Shown: piece after piece, positions 46,001-47,397 of the stretch
How the letters are laid out: each line of letters starts with the position of its first letter
How positions within the stretch are numbered: position 1 is the stretch's first letter
Assembly: GCA_003118195.1 (NCBI GenBank)
Contig: BEXV01000082.1
Location: 399,173 to 446,569, forward strand
Length of the DNA stretch: 47,397 nucleotides
Source of the DNA: Hemicentrotus pulcherrimus
Taxonomy: Eukaryota; Echinodermata; Echinoidea; Camarodonta; Strongylocentrotidae
Direction of reading: 5' to 3'
Position numbers and translations under genes: made by a program
The notes under the pieces: generated by a model
What the model was told of the DNA's origin: nothing
The model's database searches: none
The model's input: only the letters and a program-made list of their open reading frames with translations

Positions 46001-46047
46001 GAGAGGGAACCCAGAAATCCCAGACACCAGCTCCATAATTGGAAAGG
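18895..46047 (-). CDS. ABCA3-like: ABCA-subfamily full ABC transporter, ABCA3-like, 5' end missing (36 exons)
   Basis: Predicted multi-pass ATP-driven lipid transporter or flippase of the ABCA subfamily. The 36 exons total 5003 nt, in a continuous phase, giving 1666 residues in this window plus TAA at 18895-18897. Residue numbers below count from the first whole codon of exon 1. Order: luminal loop (1-133), TMD1 (134-365), linker, NBD1 (412-641: [33 protein letters not shown]), regulatory segment (642-789), TMD2 with a Cys-rich luminal loop (790-1303), NBD2 (1354-1537: [32 protein letters not shown]), and a C-terminal region with [13 protein letters not shown]. The intermediate-length first loop and [11 protein letters not shown] motif suggest ABCA3 rather than ABCA1, but this is by memory of the family. 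An in-frame TGA occurs at codon 508. The start codon and first helix lie beyond 47397 or in unrecognised exons. Confidence 0.9.
19757..19871 (-). CDS. ABCA exon 35: C-terminal region
   Basis: Residues 1568-1606. [20 protein letters not shown] and [16 protein letters not shown] correspond to the FG-GY-l strand and following domain after NBD2. Phase 2 in, 0 out. Confidence 0.92.
20415..20507 (-). CDS. ABCA exon 34: end of NBD2
   Basis: Residues 1537-1567, [20 protein letters not shown] then [11 protein letters not shown], nearly invariant in ABCA proteins. Phase 2 at both ends. Confidence 0.95.
20721..20913. mobile_element. MITE, TACAGTCAAACCTG family, 193 bp
   Basis: Ends TACAGTTCAACCTG and CAGATTTCACTGTA are inverted repeats of each other with few changes. 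The inside holds repeated tataaagaccacctg-type words. Same family as 27860-28019 and the borders of 5019-5650. No coding capacity. Confidence 0.75.
21101..21204 (-). CDS. ABCA exon 33: NBD2 Walker B and H-loop
   Basis: Residues 1503-1536, [19 protein letters not shown] and IILTSH. The catalytic Glu and the switch His are present. Donor ACAG|GTTGGA, phase 0 in and 2 out. Confidence 0.95.
21675..21741 (-). CDS. ABCA exon 32: NBD2 signature motif
   Basis: Residues 1480-1502. [19 protein letters not shown] is the ABCA NBD2 signature (with the preceding TYS). IVLL is the start of Walker B. Phase 2 in, 0 out. Confidence 0.95.
22212..22369 (-). CDS. ABCA exon 31: NBD2 helical subdomain
   Basis: Residues 1428-1479. 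[20 protein letters not shown] and RGIP lead to a helix-rich part ending LCGTYS before the signature. Phase 0 in, 2 out. Confidence 0.94.
22810..22839 (-). CDS. ABCA exon 30: 30-nt microexon with the NBD2 Q-loop
   Basis: Encodes just [10 protein letters not shown] (residues 1418-1427), with Gln of the Q-loop last. Acceptor TTTTTTTCTCAG, donor CAG|GTAAGA. In phase 0 at both ends, so skipping it would remove the Q-loop without a frameshift. Confidence 0.93.
22949..23098. mobile_element. MITE-like element, GGGTCCCGTCTTATAAAGAG ends
   Basis: Left end ccagggtcccgtcttataaa and right end atcgtaacagggcccagg are imperfect inverted repeats. The interior has gattgcaact and its reverse (aatcgcaactcaaatcg), giving a foldback of about 150 bp. 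It lies in the intron between exons 29 and 30. Confidence 0.55.
23291..23394 (-). CDS. ABCA exon 29: NBD2 Walker A end
   Basis: Residues 1383-1417, [14 protein letters not shown] completes Walker [15 protein letters not shown] follows. Acceptor TTTCCAG, donor AAG|GTGTGG. Confidence 0.95.
23874..23961 (-). CDS. ABCA exon 28: NBD2 up to Walker A
   Basis: Residues 1354-1382, [15 protein letters not shown] and [10 protein letters not shown]. The Walker A motif is split between this exon and the next. Phase 0 in, 1 out. Confidence 0.95.
24756..24845 (-). CDS. ABCA exon 27: linker and start of NBD2
   Basis: Residues 1324-1353. [13 protein letters not shown] matches the D-DV--ER--I linker of ABCA proteins; [10 protein letters not shown] is the first NBD2 strand. 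Acceptor GTAAACAG, phase 0. Confidence 0.92.
25551..25610 (-). CDS. ABCA exon 26: 20-codon linker
   Basis: Residues 1304-1323, [20 protein letters not shown], cytosolic after the last helix. Acceptor CCTTTAG, donor CAG|GTGAGA, phase 0. Confidence 0.8.
26166..26304 (-). CDS. ABCA exon 25: last TMD2 helix
   Basis: Residues 1257-1303. A short luminal part with cysteines ([13 protein letters not shown], sequon NVS; FNCTYL, sequon NCT) is followed by the last helix [16 protein letters not shown]. Phase 2 in, 0 out. Confidence 0.9.
26560..26820. repeat. tetranucleotide repeats at the exon 24 duplication breakpoints
   Basis: (ACCG/ACTG)n at about 26570-26600 and (AATC)n with (AAGCAATC) variants at 26605-26618 and 26718-26815. 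They flank both sides of the duplicated exon 24 segment (26622-26717), consistent with a duplication by slippage or unequal exchange between AATC tracts. Confidence 0.8.
26622..26708 (-). CDS. candidate cassette exon: duplicate of exon 24's 3' part
   Basis: About 87% identical to the last ~100 nt of exon 24. It has no stop in the exon 24 frame and the same donor (AGCT|GTAAGT). A substitution has made an acceptor (ACATTCTCAG|TCTGC) where exon 24 reads TTCAATCTGC. Used between exons 24 and 25 it would add 29 codons in frame (phase 2 to phase 2), repeating [14 protein letters not shown] residues. Skipping restores the normal protein. It could equally be an unused copy. Confidence 0.45.
26821..26984 (-). 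CDS. ABCA exon 24: TMD2 helix and amphipathic segment
   Basis: Residues 1203-1256: [18 protein letters not shown], then [18 protein letters not shown], matching the P-hc-g-g-- motif of ABCA proteins. Donor AGCT|GTAAGT, phase 0 in and 2 out. About 60% of the exon is duplicated 199 bp downstream in transcription order (26622-26717). Confidence 0.92.
27384..27494 (-). CDS. ABCA exon 23: TMD2 helices
   Basis: Residues 1166-1202: [18 protein letters not shown], a turn, and [16 protein letters not shown]. Acceptor TTTTTTTTTCTGCAG is strong. Phase 0 both ends. Confidence 0.92.
27860..28019. mobile_element. MITE, TACAGTCAAACCTG family, 160 bp
   Basis: Starts tacagtcaaagctgctttag and ends caggtttgactgta; the last 14 bp pair with the first 14 with one mismatch. 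The internal gtctacaaagaccacattt occurs twice. It lies 87 bp downstream of exon 22's donor. Confidence 0.85.
28106..28273 (-). CDS. ABCA exon 22: TMD2 coupling helix and TM segment
   Basis: Residues 1110-1165. [20 protein letters not shown] is the NBD2-contacting loop shared with ABCA1 and ABCA3. The helix [15 protein letters not shown] follows. The pyrimidine tract before its acceptor (TCCAAG) is weak, but the phase and the family sequence fix it. Confidence 0.92.
28720..28812 (-). pseudogene. decayed partial copy of ABCA exon 21
   Basis: Minus-strand reading gives [12 protein letters not shown] and [10 protein letters not shown] against [13 protein letters not shown] and FILFIVNEK in exon 21. 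The donor GTAAAA is kept, with a TAG stop just before it. Inclusion would end the protein. It lies in the intron immediately after exon 21 in transcription order. Confidence 0.7.
28854..28970 (-). CDS. ABCA exon 21: TMD2 helix
   Basis: Residues 1071-1109, a long hydrophobic helix [19 protein letters not shown] then [10 protein letters not shown], the conserved cytosolic turn. A decayed partial copy of this exon lies at 28720-28812. Confidence 0.92.
28971..30124. other. intron between exons 20 and 21
   Basis: Mostly AT-rich, with a SINE-like repeat at about 29520-29705 and a short (AAT)n at 29888-29900. Nothing else recognisable. Confidence 0.5.
29520..29705. repeat. SINE-like dispersed repeat, tRNA-like part
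   Basis: Contains accaggtacccattaggaac, gtccaaggatgtaaacac and gattgaactcgggacc. The last is the reverse complement of a B-box-like GGTCCCGAGTTCAATC. The order of words matches a repeat with GCGCTATATAAAT ends that is widespread in echinoderm DNA; related pieces are at 37040-37205 and 43567-43890. Confidence 0.5.
30125..30247 (-). CDS. ABCA exon 20: end of luminal loop 2
   Basis: Residues 1030-1070. [16 protein letters not shown] resembles the segment before the second TMD2 helix where ABCA proteins read F-N--a-HS-p-a-n--nN. Sequon NDS. Phase 0 both ends. Confidence 0.87.
30661..31722 (-). mobile_element. 1.06-kb DNA transposon derivative with TIRs
   Basis: Inverted ends CAGAGATGCCAAC (30661-30673) and GTTGGCATCTCTG (31710-31722) are perfect over 13 bp and flanked by TTCAAG on both sides (30655-30660, 31723-31728). 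The CAG-G-TG-like start recalls hAT elements, but those make 8-bp duplications and only 6 bp match here. The inside holds a broken transposase-like frame and a GC-rich stretch, unlike the AT-rich intron. Probably an internally deleted, non-autonomous copy. Confidence 0.85.
30900..31296 (-). pseudogene. broken N-terminal part of a transposase-like zinc-finger protein
   Basis: Minus-strand frame from 31296 encodes a Lys-rich start ([20 protein letters not shown]), then [20 protein letters not shown], a C-x2-C ... HGG-x-D motif seen in hAT-related BED-like proteins. After a frameshift near 31050 it goes on in another frame (about 31018-30920) as [20 protein letters not shown] and [12 protein letters not shown], typical of the same family. 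It is then cut off. No catalytic domain remains. Confidence 0.65.
31837..32020 (-). CDS. ABCA exon 19: luminal loop 2
   Basis: Residues 968-1029, [20 protein letters not shown] with the sequon NSS, then [20 protein letters not shown]. Donor CAG|GTATGT, phase 2 in and 0 out. Confidence 0.85.
32150..32472. mobile_element. MITE with AATAAGCSAGTTCGTAA ends
   Basis: Left aataagcgagttcgtaatta and right (reverse complement) aataagccagttcgtaaata pair over about 20 bp; both continue with gcgcatg or cgcatg. A second internal pair (gtattcat ... tgaatacc) is present. No coding capacity. It lies in the intron between exons 18 and 19. Confidence 0.7.
32984..33072 (-). CDS. ABCA exon 18: luminal loop 2, Cys-rich
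   Basis: Residues 939-967, [20 protein letters not shown] then NCPTCVADT: three cysteines in 29 residues. With exons 17 and 19 this suggests a disulfide-bonded subdomain. Phase 0 in, 2 out. Confidence 0.82.
33140..33270. repeat. short tandem repeat and homopolymer tract
   Basis: ttgaatacaatagtga occurs twice in tandem (about 33152-33183). A C/T-rich stretch and a (A)n(CAAA)n run at about 33250-33280 follow. Confidence 0.6.
33550..33723 (-). CDS. ABCA exon 17: luminal loop 2
   Basis: Residues 881-938. Contains sequons NIT and NYT and the cysteines SECCNYT and EYC. Acceptor CCTGACAG, phase 0 both ends. The sequence is poorly conserved in this part of the family. Confidence 0.85.
33740..33830. 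repeat. tandem TAGTCACATTGTAAAT repeat
   Basis: Three or four copies of TAGTCACAWTGTAAAT in the intron upstream (transcription-wise, after) of exon 16, progressively altered. No relation to the neighbouring exons was seen. Confidence 0.5.
34201..34472 (-). CDS. ABCA exon 16: first helix of TMD2
   Basis: Residues 790-880. [20 protein letters not shown] precedes the helix [20 protein letters not shown], as in ABCA proteins before luminal loop 2. The luminal loop then starts ([19 protein letters not shown]-glycosylation sequon NIS). GC content is higher here than in most other exons. Confidence 0.92.
34888..35198. mobile_element. MITE with ~50-bp TIRs, TGTTTCACAAAGA ends
   Basis: Left end ggggatgtttcacaaagatt and the reverse complement of the right end, gggggtgtttcacaaagacc, match. 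Similarity continues through ...cttagttggacttaac versus ...cttagttgaacttaac. The right end lies 20 bp from exon 15, just beyond its splice donor, so the element fills the start of that intron. Confidence 0.8.
35219..35479 (-). CDS. ABCA exon 15: region after NBD1 and linker to TMD2
   Basis: Residues 703-789. [20 protein letters not shown] is the conserved end of the first half (S-G-S-TT-EEVF-KV). A basic and Pro-rich linker ([16 protein letters not shown]) of low conservation follows; its RRRSS is a possible phosphorylation site. A MITE ends about 20 bp beyond its donor. Confidence 0.9.
35514..35575. repeat. (AAT)n-TTATATAGCGC repeat fragment
   Basis: ataataataataatatacat followed by ttatatagcgcagc, then a second gcagctgcgct block. 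Same family head as at 43567 and 46858. Confidence 0.6.
35930..36114 (-). CDS. ABCA exon 14: region after NBD1
   Basis: Residues 641-702. [17 protein letters not shown] opens the regulatory region; [18 protein letters not shown] is the following conserved strand and helix. Acceptor CATTGTAG, phase 2 in and 1 out. Two decayed copies of its acceptor-side end lie upstream at 36167-36210 and 36334-36376. Confidence 0.92.
36167..36210 (-). pseudogene. decayed copy 1 of exon 14 acceptor end
   Basis: Plus-strand ttctgcacaaagactgggtg and atagccaattgaaaacctac match the exon 14 boundary (ttctggacgagggtcaggtg atagccaatgccaaatctac). On the minus strand the acceptor TTGTAG is retained. Length about 44 bp. 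Confidence 0.55.
36334..36376 (-). pseudogene. decayed copy 2 of exon 14 acceptor end
   Basis: Plus-strand ttctgaacaatggtcaagtg and acagctgatgccaaatatac match the exon 14 boundary at about 80%. The acceptor AG is lost (TGTAT). Together with copy 1 it gives three tandem versions spaced about 90 and 165 bp. Confidence 0.6.
36784..36873 (-). CDS. ABCA exon 13: end of NBD1
   Basis: Residues 611-640, [19 protein letters not shown] and GSSLFLKN. Conserved after the H-loop in all ABCA NBD1 domains. Donor CAG|GTGAGA, phase 2 at both ends. Confidence 0.94.
37040..37205. repeat. SINE-like dispersed repeat, fragment
   Basis: Contains gcaaatgtagattaatgtct, shared with 43711-43730 (gcaaatgtagattaatgcct), and a following ctagagccacagtaatt like ctagaccgcaataac. 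An old copy of the same family in the intron between exons 12 and 13. Confidence 0.5.
37384..37530 (-). CDS. ABCA exon 12: NBD1 Walker B, D-loop and H-loop
   Basis: Residues 562-610. [18 protein letters not shown] holds Walker B with the catalytic Glu and the D-loop. VLTTHFM holds the switch His. Acceptor ATTCACAG, phase 2 at both ends. Confidence 0.95.
38141..38259 (-). CDS. ABCA exon 11: NBD1 signature motif
   Basis: Residues 523-561. Acidic [18 protein letters not shown] helix, then [11 protein letters not shown], the ABC signature. Acceptor CCTCAG, donor CAG|GTTAAT, phase 0 in and 2 out. Confidence 0.92.
38915..39196 (-). CDS. ABCA exon 10: NBD1 Walker A and Q-loop, with an in-frame TGA
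   Basis: Residues 429-522. Contains [19 protein letters not shown] (Walker A), [12 protein letters not shown] (Q-loop), then TGA at 38957-38959 where relatives have one variable residue, then [14 protein letters not shown] in the same frame to the donor AAG|GTATGT. Both exon borders fit phase 0. The exon therefore looks functional except for one codon; CGA (Arg) to TGA is the simplest cause. Confidence 0.9.
39743..39841 (-). CDS. ABCA exon 9: linker and start of NBD1
   Basis: Residues 396-428. A Gln/Ala/Asn/Glu-rich linker leads to [12 protein letters not shown], the first NBD1 strand, which holds the A-loop tyrosine. Acceptor ATCACCAG, donor AAG|GTAACA, phase 0. Confidence 0.9.
40031..40155. 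mobile_element. foldback element with ~55-bp arms
   Basis: Left arm atcgtttcatgaaaacgtca ... gtacaaggtcactgacatcc cattgaaatgcatg pairs with the right arm, which reads ctgcatttcaatgggatttt ... gaacttgtacttatgatggt tttgtgagac. The loop is about 13 nt. In the intron between exons 8 and 9. Confidence 0.8.
40275..40312. repeat. (ATT)n microsatellite
   Basis: About ten ATT units, in the stretch between the two TIR elements of this intron. Confidence 0.85.
40369..40521. mobile_element. MITE, CCTGGGCCCCATTTCACAAA ends
   Basis: Left end cctgggccccatttcacaaa and the reverse complement of the right end, ccaggtacctgtttcacaaa, form the TIR. Inside, ttataagctactgaaatcc and ttgattggttatcag-like words match a common echinoderm MITE as I remember it. 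About 150 bp. Confidence 0.7.
40766..40898 (-). CDS. ABCA exon 8: end of TMD1 and linker
   Basis: Residues 351-395, beginning [20 protein letters not shown] and PSYWCG, one of the best conserved ABCA signatures. An acidic linker ([11 protein letters not shown]) follows. Donor GAG|GTAGGT. Confidence 0.95.
41476..41676 (-). CDS. ABCA exon 7: TMD1, loop and last helix
   Basis: Residues 284-350. Contains [20 protein letters not shown], where ABCA proteins have the G-G-fE--g-G loop, and the helix [18 protein letters not shown]. Phase 2 at both ends. Confidence 0.9.
42136..42332 (-). CDS. ABCA exon 6: TMD1 helices
   Basis: Residues 219-283 with two or more hydrophobic helices ([20 protein letters not shown] and [17 protein letters not shown]) separated by FFSRARL, the usual short turn. 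Phase 0 in, 2 out. Confidence 0.9.
42936..43079 (-). CDS. ABCA exon 5: coupling helix and TM segment
   Basis: Residues 171-218. [19 protein letters not shown] is the conserved cytosolic E-KE-RLKE-M-MMGL loop that contacts NBD1. It is followed by the membrane segment [14 protein letters not shown]. Acceptor TACCCCAG, phase 0 both ends. Confidence 0.93.
43567..43890. repeat. (AAT)n-GAGCGC ... GGCGCTATACAAGAA dispersed element
   Basis: Starts with (AAT)n and attgagcgcatgtccatccc, has gattaatgccttgccaaagg, gaagttgaatcctgtgcctt and ccactagaccgcaataac, and ends gataggcgctatacaagaat. The middle resembles a tRNA-like unit. The most complete copy of this family in the window. Confidence 0.6.
43907..44017 (-). 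CDS. ABCA exon 4: start of the TMD1 membrane block
   Basis: Residues 134-170, [12 protein letters not shown] followed by the hydrophobic [15 protein letters not shown]. The FPYPxY..D.F motif before the second helix is an ABCA hallmark. Phase 0 both ends. Confidence 0.92.
44625..44754 (-). CDS. ABCA exon 3: end of first luminal loop
   Basis: Residues 90-133 with [20 protein letters not shown], the counterpart of the GFLxxQxxVDRAI helix conserved in ABCA proteins. The acceptor is a CT repeat tract ending TAACAG; the (GA)n on the plus strand there is its polypyrimidine tract. Confidence 0.88.
44755..45319. other. intron between exons 2 and 3
   Basis: Holds a short (GA)n at 44760-44777 that forms the exon 3 acceptor tract on the minus strand. 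Otherwise A-rich with nothing recognisable. Confidence 0.5.
45320..45470 (-). CDS. ABCA exon 2: first luminal loop
   Basis: Residues 40-89, including [20 protein letters not shown], where ABCA proteins have a F-x(n)-VKYxIR strand, and [14 protein letters not shown]. Acceptor CACTGTAG, donor CAA|GTAAAT, phase 1 in and 2 out. Confidence 0.85.
45560..45830. repeat. (ATC)n microsatellites
   Basis: Runs at about 45555-45629 (cleanest 45604-45628) and 45798-45830, in the intron between exons 1 and 2. Confidence 0.85.
45928..46047 (-). CDS. ABCA exon 1 of window: first luminal loop
   Basis: Residues 1-39, [21 protein letters not shown]. Acceptor AATTACCCAG, donor GCAG|GTGAGC. It enters with two nucleotides of a split codon and leaves with one, so at least one more coding exon lies upstream. 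It aligns with the part of ABCA3 just after the first membrane helix. Confidence 0.75.
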
Positions 46048-46177
46048 CTGGGTAATTGGACAGAAAAACAATCACATTATTCTCCTATTTAAGGGCAATA
46101 ATGAAAAAAACATTTAAAAGAAAATAAATATGCATGCAATACGGTATATAGGCACATTAATTTCCAAAGGTATTATT

Positions 46178-46220
<43 letters not shown>

Positions 46221-46748
46221 TAGCTAAAGAGACAAACAGAAAAAATAAAGAGTACAAAAAAAAATGAAACTTTTTCTGCAACACCACAAACCAACTACTT
46301 GCTTGACACTCTTGATAAACAAAATATCAATATAGTAATAACATTAGCATGTATTATCAGTTTTCCATCTATCAAAAGGCTCACCATGTACCATGCCATA
46401 CCATACTCAAAGATTAATTTATGATTAAATTGCCAACGTATGGTTGCCATGGTAATAGATGATTTCGTTTCTAGTTATCCTTGGAGGACTACTTAACCAC
46501 AGAGAGCTGTAAATCTATTTTTACAGCAAGAAGCCCAGCAGGATAAGAGAAATTTGCCCAAGAAGTTTCTGTATGTGTACATGTACATGTATAGTGCACA
46601 TACTGAATGCCATATGATGAGATAATTTTGAGAAAGGGAAAAAAAAATAGGTGAAAGAGAAAGATAAAGGGGGAGAGAGGGAAGGTAAGAGTGTGTGTGT
46701 GTGTGTGTGTGTTTGTGTTTGTGTGTGAAAGAGAGAGAGAGAGAGAGA
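46178..46748. repeat. GA and GT/GA microsatellites
   Basis: (GA)n at 46178-46216 and (GT)n followed by (GA)n at 46690-46748. The sequence between them is ordinary and contains a tacatgtacatgta run near 46577. Confidence 0.85.
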
Positions 46749-46857
46749 ACGATACAAAATATATTACAGATATTACAGATATCATTCTGCAATAAATTCA
46801 GATACTGTTGTACACTGGGTGGTAGGTGGTTATTCCAATCCTCACACAGTAAGAAAA

Positions 46858-46975
46858 CATAATAATAACAATAATATTTGATTCTTATATAGCCCACGTA
46901 TCGACCTTGCAAGGTTCTCAAGGGGATCCCAAAATGCCCGGCTATGCTAGGCTGCCGATTTTGACGCTCACATAG
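46858..46975. repeat. dispersed repeat head, (AAT)n-TTATATAGCCC
   Basis: aataataacaataatatttg then cttatatagcccacgtatcg and accttgcaaggttctcaagg. Same order as at 43567 (agcgcatgtccatccctgg). Probably a truncated copy. Confidence 0.6.
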
Positions 46976-47314
46976 GAATTACATGTATACAATGTATTTT
47001 AAAGGAAAAAAAAAGAAAAAAGCAGAAGAAAAAAAAAAACAGAAGAGGAAATAGGTGCTCAATCTCGATCTTAAATTATTGAAGATGGTTGAAAATGTCT
47101 GTTCACAATTATGAGTTACATTTTATACTGGACAAAATCCCATTTAGGGATGCCTACTTCCATGATATTGATAAGCCATGTAAACACTTTGATATATCAA
47201 CAGGAAAAAAAAGATAGAAAGGGGATGAGGTAGCTGGAAAAATAGCATGGTATTTGATCTGGTTGAATTCCATGAAGATCAGTAGAGGACAGGGTGCTAC
47301 AAGAATTTTTTTCA

Positions 47315-47338
47315 CCACTTGCCCAGTCGGGCAAGTGG
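47315..47338. repeat. perfect 10-bp-stem hairpin CCACTTGCCC / GGGCAAGTGG
   Basis: Stem of 10 bp around agtc, followed by further acttgccc words (about 47350, 47371). The repeated CACTTGCCC core suggests a dispersed repeat that runs past the window edge. Confidence 0.7.
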
Positions 47339-47397
47339 GTTTTCAATTTACTTGCCCGAACCAATTTTTCACTTGCCCAAAGTTCTCAGTCAGAAAA

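Larger units (their letters stand above)
46048..47397. other. intron 5' of exon 1 of the window, no exon recognised
   Basis: I could not find an exon that would supply the missing phase-1 end and the first membrane helix. The stretch holds microsatellites (46178-46216 GA; 46690-46748 GT then GA), a dispersed repeat (46858-46975) and an A-rich run. The missing 5' exons should lie beyond the right edge. Confidence 0.55.

Noticed and set aside
46489..46921. 142-codon minus-strand frame upstream of ABCA exon 1
   Set aside because: Driven by (GT)n/(GA)n, with no resemblance to the ABCA N-terminus and no fitting splice phase.

Overview
The window looks like genomic DNA of a marine deuterostome, most probably a sea urchin or another echinoderm. 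Its genes are split by GT/AG introns and the intergenic DNA is AT-rich. It carries many short TIR elements and microsatellites. It also has words I associate with echinoid genomes: taggcctata, (AAT)n followed by TTATATAGCGC, and MITE ends such as GGGCCC..TTTCACAAA. One gene is a death-domain/NACHT receptor, a family greatly expanded in sea urchins. The taxon is inferred, not proven.

Two protein-coding genes lie tail to tail. (1) A plus-strand NLR-type gene, about 4626-10930, has seven exons whose splice phases all agree. They predict 882 aa: a death fold, a NACHT NTPase with Walker A (GGHGKT) and Walker B (FDGYDEY), then a degenerate LRR-like tail. It looks complete and intact. (2) A minus-strand ABCA-subfamily full transporter, ABCA3-like, runs from beyond 46047 down to a stop at 18895. 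I could place 36 consecutive phase-compatible exons, 1666 residues plus stop, covering the end of the first luminal region, TMD1, NBD1, the linker, TMD2 with a Cys-rich luminal domain, and NBD2. The start codon and the first membrane helix lie past the right edge.

The ABCA gene is the most interesting part. Exon 10 (NBD1) has an in-frame TGA directly after the CPQHNVLFD motif, at a place where a CGA-to-TGA transition would explain it. The rest of NBD1 follows in the same frame. The gene also carries several partial exon duplications: a copy of exon 24 that could act as an in-frame 29-codon cassette exon, decayed copies of exon 21 and of the exon 14 splice-acceptor end, and three decayed copies of the C-terminal coding segment in tandem just past the stop.

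The rest is repeat-rich. From left to right it holds: a GGGGCAC array (1-245); a 17-bp-stem hairpin (286-334); GA microsatellites; a hAT-like remnant (3651-4003); a palindromic AATAGCGGTCC array inside a MITE in NLR intron 1; a 41-bp minisatellite (about 11565-12250); a Tc1-like end and foldback (12775-13118); an AT-rich 5-kb stretch that may include the ABCA 3' UTR; and at least ten MITE, SINE-like or foldback elements in the ABCA introns. One of these is a 1.06-kb TIR element with a 6-bp direct repeat and a broken transposase-like zinc-finger reading frame (30661-31722). I see no tRNA, rRNA, CRISPR array or bacterial-type operon.
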